Below are positions 1-12,904 of a DNA stretch of 64,000 nucleotides, piece by piece. The notes beneath the pieces were generated by a model, which worked only from the letters and a program-made list of their open reading frames with translations, was not told where the DNA came from and searched no databases. A program made the translations under genes and the position numbers. Within the stretch, counting starts at the first letter, position 1, and each line of letters begins with the position of its first letter. This stretch comes from Ophioderma brevispina. Lineage: Eukaryota; Echinodermata; Ophiuroidea; Amphilepidida; Ophiodermatidae. Where the stretch lies: assembly GCA_023653785.1 (NCBI GenBank), contig JAMKCH010051349.1, forward strand, positions 1 to 64,000. The letters run 5' to 3'.

Positions 1-1260
1 TTGAGGCAAAAATTTTCCCAAAGAAGGCGAGGGGACCTTATAACTGAATTACGCTTCAGCTGGGGGTCTTGGAACTGTAGAGATGCGAAATGGGGTTCTT
101 ATTAAAGATAGGCCATGCATACCAAATGTCAATGGATCAAGGTACGAGGTCAAGAGGTCAAATGACTCACGTCTATTGCTCGTAGACCAAGGGGTCGCGT
201 ATTCCTAAGCTGGTGGGGTGGTCCGCCCCTTGACCGAATGAGACCAAGTTTGTAGGGTTAGTGGATCAAAGGTCATCATGGGTCATTCAGCTCAAATGTG
301 GTCACGTTGTATATGGACATGAAAATTGGGAAGTAGGTCGATTGTTGATGCCAAAAAATGTTAATGGCACGACAAGGTCATTAGGAGTCCTCAAAGTCAA
401 ATGAGTCAAAAGTCCTTTTCTCATAGACCGAGGGTTGCCATGTCCTGAAACTTGGTGGGGGTAGCCCTTGACTTCAAAGACCGAGTTTGTATTGTTTGTG
501 AACAAAGGTCATCAGGGTCATTCAAGGTCAAAGGAGGTCAAATGGGTAAACCTTGGTGATGGACATGAACTTGGTGGGTAGAAGTCGATGTTTGATGCGA
601 ACATTTAAAGTCAGGCAAGGTCTCAGAGGTCATTCAAGGGTCAAAGGAGGGTACTAATGAGTAAACTTTGTGTGGATCCAGACGAAACTTTGTTGGGTGG
701 GGTTGGTTGTTAGCCGAAATGTTAAAGTCATGACAGGTCATCAGGAGGGTCATCAAGTCCAAAGAGGTCAATAGGGTAAATTTGGTGTTGGACATAAACT
801 TGGAAAGTTTAGTCGATGTTGATGCTGAAAGTTAAAGGTCAAGACAAGGTCATCAGGGTCCTCAATTGAAGGTCAAAGGAACTGTGACCCCAGGGTCATC
901 TCAAGCCAGGTTGATCGCAAACCATGTGATTGCCAACCGGGGACCGCGCCTAGTTATATATTATACTGGTGGTCTGTCTGTTCTGTGTGTCTGCCCGCTC
1001 TTTTTCTCGGAGACCGAGGGTGTTCAAACTTGGTGGTGGGTGCCCCTGACCGAACGAAGACCGGTTTTGGTATTGTTTATGGGATCAAAGGTCATCGTGT
1101 GTCATTCAAGGTCAAAGGTGGTTAAATGGGGTAAACGATGGGGTATGGACATGAAACTTGGTGTGGTTGAATGTGATGCTGGGTCATTCAAGCCAGTTGA
1201 TCCTAACCAGTTGATCGCAAAACCCAGGGACCCGCCGATGTTATTAATATTATCCATACA
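1..1260. repeat. GGTCA-rich degenerate satellite
   Basis: Tandem, diverged units of roughly 113-123 bp. Each unit carries phrases such as ggtcattcaaggtcaaagg, a gtaaac block and a 'ggacatgaaacttggtggg' block; clear unit starts are near 507, 630, 747 and 860, with another at about 1093. The array reaches the window edge, so its true length is unknown. Half-sites of type AGGTCA/GGGTCA recur in it. No coding function is supported; open frames here follow the repeat period. A related but distinct DR1-bearing satellite lies at 24.3-25.5 kb. Confidence 0.75.
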
Positions 1261-2710
1261 CTATTACGACTTATTACTTGTTGTTGCAGTTTAAACGCAC
1301 TACTAAATTAGATTTCAATTAATGTTAATGTCAATTTTTGTGATCGTTAGATTTTGTTTATTTTTTAACATGGTAAAGTTTAATTTTAGGATGAGTATAC
1401 CTGTTAAAATGATTTCTTATATTGTTTTGACTTTCAAACCTGTCCATCAGAGAGTTTTGGGCTCGCCTCTTTTAATTAGGCCAATGAGATATAGATTTTA
1501 GGAAACATCATTTTTTCCATACGTTATGGACAATACCCCTCGTTTAGATATTTAGTATTTTCAATTAATCCCTATTTCGGGTGTGAGTTTTGCACTATGA
1601 ATTATATTGGCCTCCTTTTTTCTGATTAAATTTTTAAAATATATTTTCCTCAATTTTTATTTCAGAAAGATTTCTAAGAAAAGCCTTTGGTTTACTATAA
1701 AAGAGAGAAAGGGGAATACCCTAGTTTGTTTTGCTAAGTGCACTGTTTAGATGCACGTGGACGTCACTGGCAATGGAGGTTGAAGAAACGATTATACATT
1801 TCCCTTTCTATCTCCCCATTTCCTCCTCCCACCATTCACGTTCCACCTTACACTATAAACTTTTTTTCGAGCTATCTTTTCATTGTTGTCACTTTACACT
1901 ACCCTAAAATCGTTTTTTTTTTTACCCAAACGAAGTTTCGTTTTCTATTTTATTTCACTCCCTCCTTTATCTTAATTTTGATTGTGTTTTCTTCCGTAAA
2001 CACATACTTGTGGTATAAGTTTTTTTCCTTGTTTTGGTAATATTTTAAGATTTTTTTTGTTTTCTGCTGTTATTCTATTACCCTTGTTTTTAATTAACCA
2101 ATTTTTTTTGTACATCTGCTGTACTTAAGTTTTTTGTATAAATAATCCTTAGCATTTTGTATTTCTTAGCCCCTTGGTTTGTTTTTTACTCTGTCCTTGT
2201 CTTTAGTGCTTTCGTCTTGTCCAACATATCTTGTCGTATTTGTATTTCTTCGCCCTTATTCCGTTTTTGTCTGTCTTTGTCTTTATTGTTTAAGTCTTGT
2301 CTGACTTGTGGTCAACACCTCTTGCCTACAGTATGGTTTTGTCACTTTTATACCCCTACCCACCCCCGGTTTCTTCTCTTTTCTCTCTTCTACTAACCTA
2401 ACTTCCTTCTTTTTCAACCACCTCATCCCCCATCTCTCAAGTTTCCCCCCCCTCTCTCTCTCTTCTCACACCCACTCTCTCTCTCACCACACTCTCTCTC
2501 TCTTCTCTCTCTCTTTTTCTTTCTTCCTCATCTATAAAACCCCTCGCTATTATTTTCACTTTGACCTATTCTTTTCAGTATGCCATGCCCTTCTATAATA
2601 CGAACTAACTGCCATTTAAAAAAACCACCAGCTTCAATTCCGAAGACTTTCGCACATCATTAATTGAATTTTTCACCAACACCTAAATTGAACTCAATCA
2701 CACTTCATTC
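1261..2710. other. AT/T-rich non-coding stretch with CT-rich tract
   Basis: I see no gene here. The segment is strongly T-rich at 1880-2300 and becomes a CT/TC microsatellite-like tract at about 2440-2530. It directly precedes the LINE remnant and could include its 5' flank, but nothing in the sequence fixes a boundary. Confidence 0.5.
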
Positions 2711-2719
2711 CCTTTGCAT

Positions 2720-5700
2720 CAATCCTTACTCACAGACCATATCATCCAAACATGGTGACCACCCATCCTCACCACACCCAAACACAACTCTGGTTCTGAC
2801 TCCCGCGATCACACTGACGACATCTTTAACACACTAATAAAACAATCAAGCAACGACTCCTTTCCATATTCCAATTCAACTGCCGTAGTATCACAAAATG
2901 CATATGAAGAAATCACTAACTACCGTGATCACCTCCCACTCTTTCTCTGTTTAGCATTTCAGAAACATGGCTTAACTGACACCAAATCATCACCTCACTT
3001 TAATAATGGTTATCCACGTACATTCCAGGAGCACTCAACGGCAGGGAAGGGAGTTTTTCTTTCATCAAAAATCACCTCTCCTACAAAATAATCGAACACA
3101 ACACCAGAACCAGAAATTGACTCACTTTTCATCGAACTCAACATTAACACCAACAAGACCCAACACATAACTGTCGGAGTTTTTTACAGATGCATGAACA
3201 CACACTCCCAAATTTTAACAATTACTTGAGCAGCTGCTCACTGAACTAAATAAAAACCAACCGTGATGTTATATTGTCGGTGACTCTATATCAATCTATC
3301 AATCTCTCACTCACTCACACATTAATGACTTTATTAACACATCACTTGCCAACTCTTATATCCCGAATTAACAGACTACAAGAATTACGCACAACACAGC
3401 CACACTCATTGATAACATTATACCAACTCCCCTGACACAGACTCCAACCATGGATATTTGTCACTGACACACCAGATCACTTTCCAATATCCTCATTACA
3501 TTACATACGTAAGCATAACCATCCACACAACCACAATCACTAAACGTGACAACAGAGATCACAACATTCGCACATTTACCGTAGACCAAGCAATGAATCA
3601 TTGGAACATATACTCACAGAAAATGACCTAACTAGCGTAGGCAAACCTCATTACAACTTATACGAAACATACCAACGAACATTCCCCTTACAAAAGAGAC
3701 CATAAAAAATCGTAACCATAAACAGTCCCTGGATGACAACATCAATTTCCAATTCAATCAAACACAAGCCGGCCTCTATAAACATCCTGAAGAAAAACAC
3801 ACCATCAACCAAACAACATACAAAACAATACCAACAAATTACCTCCATATCATGCCAAGAAAAAAATAACACAGAACAAATTCAGAACTTAAAAATGATC
3901 TCACCAAAACCTGGCCATTCCTCACAAATTTCTAGGTAGGAAGGTAACCACTAAACAAATCCCTGAAAATTTCACTCATATAATTCAGGCAGATACTGAC
4001 CGCTGGACATAACTAACGCATTCAACGATCACTTCACTACCCGGCAAAAACTTCGCTAACAAAATTCCAACCCCAAAAGTCCACCCATTTAACAAACAAC
4101 ACCTTCCAAAAAACCCATTCACCTCAATGTTCCTGAATCCAGTTTACTGTTGATGAAATGCACAAACTTCGCCACCCTGTTTAAAAAAACCTGGTAAAAA
4201 TGCGGGTACCGACAAGATTGATCCTTGGATTGCCAACAATCATATGATTACATCATATCGCCTCTGAGGCACATATTTAACCAAACACTCACTTCTCACG
4301 GAACCTTCAGATCACCTCAAATCACAATTCATTCCTAGTTTACAAAAACAAGATGCACATAAATTGATCAAATTTACAGGCCCATTTCTGTGTCTAACCA
4401 TCTTTTTTCAACACTCACTTGAATAAAGTCTGTACACACGTCTTCTACATTTCTTTAACCAGCACAACATCTTGTCGATGAACAACACTAAACGTTTTTA
4501 GGCCCAAACCTCGACTTACATGGCACTCCTTGAACTAACAACACAACCTCACCTCAACCTTGCACTAAAAAATAAAACTCCCACCATGGGGGTATTCCTG
4601 GATCTCTCCCAGGCTTTCGCCTCCATTGACCACACCATCCTTCTTCACAAGCTTTATCTTACTGTGTCCGTTGAGTAGCCTTGGAGTGGTTGAGGAGTTA
4701 CCTAACTAAACGCTAAAACCGCCGCTTCACAATCAGTCTACGTAGACCCAACCGATCATCTCATCCATCAAACCTATCACTTTTGCGTCCGCAAGGTCCA
4801 ATCCTTGGACCCCTACTTTTCAGCATTACCGAATGACATCACTACCACTCTAACACCACTAAACTAATCTTAATTTGCAGATGACACAACATTTCTTCAA
4901 AACCTAACATTATCACTTTTAACAACATGACACGAACTCCTCAAAATCACTGACTGGTTTCGGCTAACAACAACTTTTCTCTCTCTCATGTTTTAAAAAA
5001 CCTAACTCTGCTTTTCTACACACAACATAATCACAACCAAACATTACAATAGATAACCAGACAAACTCCCAAGTACACTCAACCAAATTTCTTGGCTTCA
5101 CACTGACCCAAAACTAACATGGAAGGACACTCAACTATGTCACTACCAAAGCGTCCCACGCAATAGGTACAATCTGCAGAGTTAAACACCACCTTCCAGA
5201 CTACAAACTTAAAATCACTTTAACAACAGCCTAGTTCCTCCTACCTTATCTACCTGTAACATCATATGGGCCTCCAACTATCATTTACGACTCACCAAAC
5301 TAAATATCACAGCAGAAATGGCCATTCGCACTAATCACAAACTCCCCCCAGAACTCACAACTTTGCCATTATTTCACTCACTGAAAAACACTTAACTAGA
5401 TCACCTCAACCAACTTCAAACACGAGCGCCGCTCTTCATGTTTGGACACAAACAATCTTTACCTCCGAACTTCAGCACTTACTTTACCACAAACATACAA
5501 TCCACAGCTATAACACCAGACAAGCCGACAACTTCATCTTCCCCTCCCACAATCCTCTGAAGCACTTTATATTCAGTATCTCCACGGCGAAAACTTTTGG
5601 ATGATCTTCCAGACTCCATCCCACAATTACAAACAAAAAATCTTTTAAAAGCTCATCTTAAAAAAACATTTTCCAACCAGTACAATTCCTTTTTCAATTT

Positions 5701-6266
5701 CTCCCCAATCCTTTTTTTCTTATTTCTCCTCACCTTTTTCTTCATCCTATTTCTATCTCCTCATCTCCTCCTTACCTTTTCCCTCACCTTTACCTCACTT
5801 CTATCTCTGCTTCTTCATTATGAAATTATTACATACTCCGCAAAATGTTGATAGTCCCTCTCCTTCTCCAAATTCGCGTATCCCGTTTTTCCCGTTAAGT
5901 GTTTTGTTAGCTTAGATATTGTTTGTTTTTGTTGTGTTTGTCTACATGTTTTTTTTGTTATGTTTATTTACCATATGTAAATTTTCTATATCACCTCTTA
6001 CTGTAAATTATTGTAATATTGATATATTTTACTTGTATGTATTACAGGGCCAGCAATAACGATAATATAGCCCTATCGGTTGTCCCATTCCTTGTCCTAA
6101 GCATATCATACATATACCTCACCAGTTTAATCTTAGACAGTCTACATTCCTACTTTATGTATTATTATATATTGTACTGTATTATACATTTCTGTTCTGT
6201 CACGTTCGATATGTTATGCTGAATAAATTAAATGAATTAAAAAAAATTGAATTAAAAAAAAAAAAT
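2720..6266 (+). mobile_element. Degenerate non-LTR retrotransposon (LINE), endonuclease plus reverse transcriptase remnants
   Basis: Piecewise translation in shifting frames gives LINE ORF2 landmarks in the right order. The endonuclease-like part (about 2890-3290) contains ISETWL, a GY..YIPGA stretch and TVGVFYR. The reverse transcriptase has GVFLDLSQAF (about 4588-4620), where the second D is the usual metal ligand, and an FADDTTF block near 4877-4895 matching the F/YADD catalytic box. The C-terminal tail LPDSIPQLQTKNLLKAHLKK (about 5600-5670) matches the usual end of such ORFs. The 3' end is A-rich, with aattaaaaaaa-type repeats at 6228-6266. Many indels and stops make it inactive. I infer the CR1/L2/jockey part of the LINE tree from motif style only; the clade is not secure. 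T-rich sequence at 5690-6230 is read as its 3' UTR. Confidence 0.75.
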
Positions 6267-7065
6267 TGCACATAGGTGAAGTGGGAATTCTTCCCCAAGG
6301 ATGCTAAATTTAAAACTTGTTATGTTTGGAGATAACTTGCATAACCTAGGGCATTCCCCCCAAAATTATATATCTGAAGTATGTAATTCGGTGATGAATT
6401 CCAATTGGTCCGTTATGAAGGTTATGTTTATGGAGAGGATATGTAATATTATTGTAGAAGGGGGAATCTATCTGTGAGTAGTTACATACTATCACTGGAA
6501 GGACTCTCTGTCAGGCAGTTGGCCAGCATTCCCCTAGTAATAGATGGCTAGGAGTTCTAGCTAGTTTTAATCGGCAATGAAGAGCAGACCTGTACTTGGT
6601 GCCAGTATATTATAATTCCATGTGAGCCGAGTTGCTGTAATTATTCTACTGTCGGTCTTGTGAAGCCAAAGTGCTGGGAATCAAAATAGATTCCAAATTG
6701 TGGACAGATGAAATCGTGGTGATGATCTTGGACTGATATACTGTGGATTATTATAGTGCGATGATCTTCATTTAAAAACGCTTGTCGTCTTGAACTGCTT
6801 GGAAAATTTACCTTCATGACTGAGCAAAAACGAAAAAAAAAGAAAAAGCTAAAAAAACTCGCCACAGAGAAATCGCCCAAAACATAGAAAAAAAGAAGGA
6901 AATAACGCACACAATAAAAACGCGCCGCTAAAAACCAGAAATACCAACACCACCTACTCGAACAACGCCCCCTGCACCACCAAAAAATAAAGAGAACGAA
7001 ACAAGACCAACCCAAACGCCCGCAACCAGACCACCTCCACCACCCCCCTAACAACTCCACAAGAC
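6267..7065. other. Non-coding stretch, nothing identified
   Basis: No gene or clear repeat structure found. A-rich sequence at 6830-6920 leads into the C-rich tract. Long reading frames on the minus strand are glycine/arginine-rich by-products of the C-rich DNA. Confidence 0.4.
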
Positions 7066-7069
7066 CAAC

Positions 7070-7262
7070 ACCTAAACACCAACCACCCCCACCCCAGGCC
7101 TCCCTCCCCTCCCCCTCCCCACCCACCCCCCCCCTCCCCCTCTCTCCCCCCTTCCCCCCTCTCCCTTTCCCCCCCCTCCTCCCCCCTCCCCCCCCCCAAA
7201 CCCTCAAAAAACAAAACCACCCCCCCTCCCCCCCTACCCCCCTACGCCTCTTCCGCTTTTCA
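7070..7262. repeat. C-rich low-complexity tract (CCCCT/CCCCA-like)
   Basis: About 190 bp of nearly uninterrupted C with scattered T and A. The G-rich complement has many G runs and could form G-quadruplexes; the C strand could form i-motifs. No protein-coding role is likely. Confidence 0.85.
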
Positions 7263-8215
7263 TATTACCTGACGAGTTTTGAGTGTGAACTTTTGCGCTG
7301 TCATTTTGAAGTCTTCTTCGCTGTGAGGACATCTCACGTTGAACTGCAACGCTCTTGTGGACATTAGTGGACATTCTTTAGGACAATAAGTAACAGTTTA
7401 TATAAATTGTGGTGGAATTGTGTATTTTTGATGTTATGTATTTTTTTTTGGACATACGCAAAATTCCTTGAACCAAATCAAGTACAGATCATTAAAACTG
7501 TTTATATAATTTAGATCATTTGTGCACACAGGCTCATTTATTTGGTTTGAAATGTATTTCTGATCTGTCTGACCTTAGACCTACGAGACCGTCAGAACAG
7601 AATTACGCATATACGGCGGGCCTCGGACAGTAGTTACCCACGGTGTGTCCTTGTCACAGACTGTGACCGTATTAATCTAAATTGGTACTGCATGAGAGAC
7701 TAACGTTATCAGTCGCCCATAGAGAAGTGTGTAAACAGCCCGCCGTAATGAAGTAGTATCAATTTTGATGAAAAGCTGTATTTTACAGTGTAGAATGTTC
7801 CCCTATATTCTACATTGTATATGGAAATTAACAGTTTTGCTGACATGTGAACTTTATAACGTCATTCTGATGTAATTATTCTTGGCATGTTGGTACTCAT
7901 TTTGGAAGCAATGGAAAGCAGATAACGATAGCTATCCATTGGCACCAAAATCAAGTGCCTGTTGTATTCCTGTGTTGTACTATACATGTTGGTACCTCTC
8001 TCCAGGATTGTCGCTATTGTAAAATCCCAAATGCACGAAAGTGCCATTTTCAATTCCTCATCAAATTTATTAAATGACGCCATTTCAAGGAGAAGATTAA
8101 CTGTTGTGTGATTTTTTGTTGCACATTAAATGTGTAACATTGCAGTGTAACATTTTTGTAACAGGTTAAAGAGCCTAACTTTTCCAGAAAAATGTACCTT
8201 TGTCGGGGGGGGCTT
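7263..8215. other. Intergenic repeat-derived DNA
   Basis: No gene seen. The part at about 7630-7740 (gtcacagactgtgac ... taacgttatcagtc) is a diverged copy of sequence at 46790-46866 plus 47185-47220. It therefore acts as the uninterrupted paralogue of the site invaded there by a LINE fragment. A short piece at 7752-7790 resembles the interior of the TTAA MITE at 16.1 kb. Confidence 0.5.
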
Positions 8216-8219
8216 AGTA

Positions 8220-10010
8220 ATTTTGACCTGTATATGTTAGCCACGTGATGCCGATGCCAAGATTACTACTGATGGGGAACCATTGTTGCGCCAATATATG
8301 CGTGCTATCTGGCATGGGTTGGTCATGTGCTCATGCCAGGATATGTTTTGTACTCGTATAAGAAGCCTGGTGTGTAGGCGCCATCCAGTCTATCCTCCTG
8401 TAGCTCTTTCTTCATGGCCTAGGTCTCAGATTCATATAACAGGATATTATTCTCTAGTTTGCTCTAAAGAACTTCAGCTTGGTTGAATTGGAGATATGAG
8501 ATTGCCGTAAGTGGTGTAGTTTATTGTAGGCATTCCAAGCTTGTCCTTTGCGTGACATGAAGTCTTTTTTGCTGTCGGCAACATAGGACCTTAGGTACTT
8601 GAAGTTCCTGACCTCATTGAGTTGGGTACCATCTGTGTGTAAATAGGTTGACGATTATCTTCCTCATTGACGGCCATGTATTCCTTCTTCTCGGTATTCT
8701 CAAGTGATGTTAGTAGATCTTGTGCACCACATATCAGATCGGCTGTTAGAGCTAGATCATCTGCGTAGTCAGGGTCTGTGAGATGCTGACTTTGGTGACG
8801 TCTAGACGCTTGGGTTTAAGCTGGTTTAATGAGTCCTTTGTCGTTCATGATGTCAAGACTCTGTCTGAGGATGTAATCAACCATGATTACAAAGAGATAG
8901 GGAGCAAGAGTATATCCTTGGAGGATTCCAGTAGTTGTTAGGAACTCCTTTGTGGGCCCATCCATGGTCTGCACAAAGCTAGATGGGTTATCATACATGA
9001 TGGCAAACTGCCTTGGCAGTCTCATCTGGTACACCATGGTTGGTGAGAATATGCAGCATTACATCCCTGTTGACACTGTCAAAAGCCTTGGAGAAGTCTA
9101 CAAACACAATTGAACCTTTTCTCTTGGAAATTCTCAACTCTTCTATGATCTTTAAGGGTAAGTATCTGAGGTAGTGTTGATCTGCCTTTGCGAAAACCAT
9201 TCTGCTCCCGTCTGAGAATGGGATCTATGTAAGTTGTAGATCATAGATGCTAGCGGAGAGTGACAGTGTGATTCCTCTGTAGTTTTGGGGTTGTTGGAGG
9301 TCGCTTTTTAGAGGAATGATTAAAGATGTTGAAAAGTTGGGTGGTTTGTTCGCATCTAGATGTCGTAACTAATTCTAACAGTTGATCATGGAATAGTCCC
9401 TGAGGTGGGGGAATAGGTTTTGTCTCTATGGTCATTTGGGGAAGAATTTGATGCTTTGGAACCAATGTTAAATTTTGGGGAAGAATTGCGATAAAATGCG
9501 GCAAGGAGGGGGAACGATTCTAATTGTCTGGAAAAATAGACACCCCTGCCTGGATGGTCGTTATGAGGGCTGTAGCAGCAAATTATTGTTTTTTGAGGAT
9601 TACCCATCAGTGTAAGCTTCAGGATGCGCTCATTACAGTTGACAAGGTTGGCACATGACTTGGGAGCCTTTGGTGATAAAAGAAACCTAACACCTCATGA
9701 AGCTTCATTTCTCTTGTTCTTCCAGGCAGAGGCTGTAATAATTGATAAGAGATTCACTGTGTACAATGCAGTGTTCGTGTATGCAGATGACATCAATATC
9801 ATACAGTTGTGCTTCATGTATGAGTAACTCTTTCTTGGCTGTTGTTGATAGTGTCTGGACGTTAAATGTGCTGATGATAAAAGCAGCTTTGCAACTAACA
9901 AGGTTGTCCATGCATCTTTTGTCAATTTCAGGGTTGGACCGTCCAGTAGGCTTAGGACTAACCCATCATTCGTATTGGTATAGACTAGTGTTGACTCAAG
10001 AGGCACAGAC
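8220..10010 (-). mobile_element. Truncated LINE with endonuclease N-terminus and reverse transcriptase
   Basis: Minus-strand frames give an N-terminal endonuclease start (about 9911-9705: TFNVQTLS and DIDVICIHEH, the E being a catalytic endonuclease position). After a short linker come reverse transcriptase blocks: NGFRKGRST (about 9205-9180), IVFVDFSKAFDSVN (about 9115-9070), TGILQGYTLAPYLF (about 8945-8900) and a DYADDLAL box (about 8776-8750). The distance between endonuclease and RT is far shorter than in complete LINEs, so the middle is deleted. Frameshifts and stops occur after the ADD box. The element is dead. The 'LQG.TLAPYLFVI.VDY' style points to a different LINE clade from the copies at 26.5 and 49 kb, but I cannot name it securely. 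Confidence 0.8.
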
Positions 10011-10063
10011 TTCGAATCAGGTGCTACGTTGTAAACAATTCATCTTGTCAATTAGCTAAATAG

Positions 10064-10282
10064 TACACTCATAGAAAAATGCAACAGGCTGTTGCATTAA
10101 ATTGATTGAGTTGAGTTGAGATGGCTTAATTGAGTTGAGTTAATGAAAGAGAAAGTAATGTTTACTTGGCTGAGTTGAGTTGGGGTTACTATAGTTGATA
10201 TCTTGAATTGACTCAGTTGAGTCATCCCAACTCAACTCAATCTAGTGAATACAACTTCTGTTGCATTATTTCTATGAGTGTA
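10064..10282. mobile_element. TA-flanked MITE (Tc1/mariner-like) with GAGTT-rich interior
   Basis: Terminal inverted repeats CACTCATAGAAAAATGCAAC (10066 onward) and its near complement ending at 10280 are each flanked by TA (10064-10065, 10281-10282), the target duplication of Tc1/mariner transposons. The 215-bp interior carries gttgagttgagttgag on one side and caactcaactcaa on the other, so the whole unit folds back. There is no coding capacity. Confidence 0.85.
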
Positions 10283-10690
10283 GCTGGGATTTGCCAGGTC
10301 TCCAGCACCCTTTTCTGTTGGGGAAGCTTCCCTTAGCTTTTGTCTTTCACGGTGGCACTGCAAGACAGCGGATGCCTTTTCTGTCAGGAATGGTCCCTTG
10401 GCCTTTTTCGCACAAACACAAACCAACCTACAAAGCTGCAGGTACTATACCCCACCTCTATTTCAAATAACGGGGTAGTCCATATTGCCGATGCATGGGG
10501 TATTATGGACCCTTTGCAAAAAAAGTTATATATCTTCCATTTGGTTAGAGATGAATGAGTATCTTGTGGTCTGTACCTACCCATGGACCAAAGCTTTCAA
10601 TTGATAATGAAAAGTCATTAACAAATAAAATAATATTCTTTGAAATTATTATCTTGCTTAAGGGGTCCATATTAGCCCACTTCACCCTAG
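10283..10690. other. Non-coding stretch, nothing identified
   Basis: No gene recognised. The small overlapping reading frames show no family resemblance. Confidence 0.35.
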
Positions 10691-11649
10691 TTGGTGAGGA
10701 GTGTATGCAACGGGGTGTGCAAGTGCCAGGCTCTCATATCAAATCTTCTTCTTATCGTGTCCAACAGAGTGGTCTACATATGCTGTATGCAGAGATGGAT
10801 ACATCATCTGGCTGCTTCACTGAAAGACTATTGAATTCGGCAAGGTCCTTGTTTGTGCATGGTTGCTCAAAAATCATGACAATGGGCAGACCAAGAGATG
10901 TTCCATTGCCCATGGAGGTGTTCCACAACCACATGCACGTAGTATCTCAATCTGCTTCCAGGTAACTCCATTTTTGCAGGGAACCTTAGATCAGCCGATT
11001 CCGGTTCTCAATCTGTTGAGACATCGCCAATCAACCAATGAGGAGTCAGCTTCAGATGTAAGATGCCAGAGTAAGATGCTCACTGGCAGTGGGTTCAATT
11101 CAATAGATGTGTATAATAGTTGGTATCAAGTCTTTCCTTCCACAAGGTGACTCTCTTCAACTCCTTAGAGACTGTTTCAAGGGGTTGGACTTTGCTTAAG
11201 AAACTCTCTGCAGGTCTCTGTCTGGACATACGTGCTTCACATTAGATACTTGGCAGCAACAGCAATTCCTGCAAGGATGTATACATTTTCCATTGGAGTT
11301 GGACAAAGACATCCTGTGATAGGCCAGCAGGATATCAAGCTTCTTGGCATGGGTTGATCTTTCCAAGGCAGGCATACTCAGCACATGAGTAGCATAGGGT
11401 AAGTGCTGCATGCTGTTGATCTTAGGGTATATGTGGGCGAGCATCCCATTTGCAGCAGAGATAAACCAGTAGTCTTAGATCTGCAGTGAGTTTGTTCAAG
11501 ATGTTATAGCATGAACATTAATATTTTACTCTTTGTCTTCTTAATGTGGGTCTTATATGAGAGAATGCAGTCCAACGTAACTCCTAGGTAGACAGGGTTA
11601 TCGCAGCTAGTGCTCCAGGGATATACCAGACCAAGTTACATTAAGCAGA

Positions 11650-12738
11650 TAAGGGGTTTCCCAAAAAATAAGTTCCCCCCTAAAATTCGAGGACATTTTG
11701 TTGCATAACTCCACTTAGAACTGGATGTTTATAATTTTTGTTAAAGTTTTAAAGAAAGGAAACATTTGGCTCTGCCACAAAAGTCGTTGCTTTTCAAAAA
11801 ACACTTTGGCATCAACACACGCTCCATTTTTCCAAAAATGATGTTGTCAGAAAAAGTGGCACTTTACCGTATTCAAAGGTCTAAAGTGAAGAAATTATCA
11901 TTATTTACAACAACGATATCATTTCCTTTCTTATATTCATTGCCGTCTGAAGTAAATAAGCTTAAAACATGAACACATATAGACAACAAATAAACAAGCA
12001 AATAAACAAACAAACAAATAATGAGATGAAATTTGTGCAAGCAACACCAGTCGAAATGTGCAGCAGACTGACACAAGGAAAAGGCTACGCTGGCTCAACG
12101 TGGTGGAATTATCCAGCGAGCATGGGACCACATTCATCAACAGAACATCGGCATATTGGTAAACAGTACGTGTAAACACTACAATGATGTCATCAGTGCA
12201 GATGGAGGAAACATTGACTATTAGTCTCACCCCGGATGACAAAACAATTAAGCTTATTTTGTTTTGAAACAGGCATTTCAAACATTACATCTTTCTTTCA
12301 TAAAAAAGAGCAATAGAAAAATTACGTTATTTGATACTGATGAATGTAAAGCTTACATCTCATTGTTTGTTTTCCTGTATATTTGTCTTGTTTGTTTATT
12401 TGTTTACTTATGCGTCAATGTTTTATGCTTATTTACTTCAGACCGCAATGAATATGGAAATGAAATCGTTGTTAGTAAATTGATATTTTTTTTACTTTAC
12501 ACCTTTGAATACAGTAAAGTGCCACTTTTTCTGACGACATCATTTTTGGGGGGGGGGAAAAAGGAGTCTGTGTTGATGCCAAAGGCGTTTTTTGAAAAGC
12601 AACGACATATGTGGCAGAGCCAAACGTTTTCTCCTTTTATAACCTTTTAAAATTTTCCAATCATGTAGTTCTAAGTGAAGTTATGCAAAGAAATGTCCTT
12701 GAATTTTAGGGGGGAACTTATTTCTTGGGAACCCTGTA
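11650..12738 (+). mobile_element. Tc1/mariner-like foldback element with a transposase remnant
   Basis: Long terminal inverted repeats of about 320 bp (11652-11972 and 12417-12736) begin AGGGGTTTCCCAAAAAATA and, from the other end, CAGGGTTCCCAAGAAATA. Both ends abut TA, the expected target duplication. The middle keeps the last part of a transposase at 12081-12224. A G10 run sits in the right arm only (about 12551). This is a deletion derivative that cannot move by itself. Confidence 0.8.
12081..12224 (+). pseudogene. C-terminal remnant of a Tc1/mariner-type transposase
   Basis: Forty-seven codons ending in TAG read GIIQRAWDHIHQQNIG ... VISADGGNIDY. The W-D-H-I block and the terminal GG.I/T.Y pattern match the usual C-terminus of Tc1-like transposases. 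An in-frame stop lies just upstream (12069-12071), and the DDE/DDD catalytic core is missing. It is a fossil, useful for assigning the surrounding foldback element to the IS630-Tc1-mariner superfamily. Confidence 0.65.
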
Positions 12739-12904
12739 TGTTACCATGGTTGCATAGATGCATGAAAGCACACACCTGGGTATGTCTTGGATGGATTGCA
12801 TGTAGGTGGTTTTCCTCATAATGAGTGAGTTCATCCAAATTTTTGGAGTCTCTCTTCAACAACTGTGAATTAAGTCTGCATCATGTATGCTGATTCCGAG
12901 GTCT

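Larger units (their letters stand above)
10700..12900 (-). mobile_element. LINE C-terminal fragment, split by a mariner-like element
   Basis: Minus-strand translation in shifting frames gives the tail of a jockey-like ORF2. Upstream of the inserted element, 12862-12745 reads N.LHAIHPRHTQVCAFMHL, resembling the usual 'NP.KTQVCAFHL' block. Downstream (from about 11640) comes YLGVTLDCILSYKTHIKK, then CYSCAEYAC-type sequence. Next are CLNRLRTGIG (about 11010) and ACGCGTPPWAMEHLLVCP (about 10945-10885), the zinc-knuckle-like end typical of this group, followed by PCTNKDLAEFN. Most of the endonuclease and RT is absent and stops are frequent. The split by the element at 11652-12736 is inside the coding sequence, so the LINE was here first. 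Confidence 0.7.

Noticed and set aside
866..1294. Frame of 142 codons
   Set aside because: Runs through satellite repeats.
6641..7220. Gly/Arg-rich frame of 188 codons
   Set aside because: By-product of the C-rich tract; no family resemblance.
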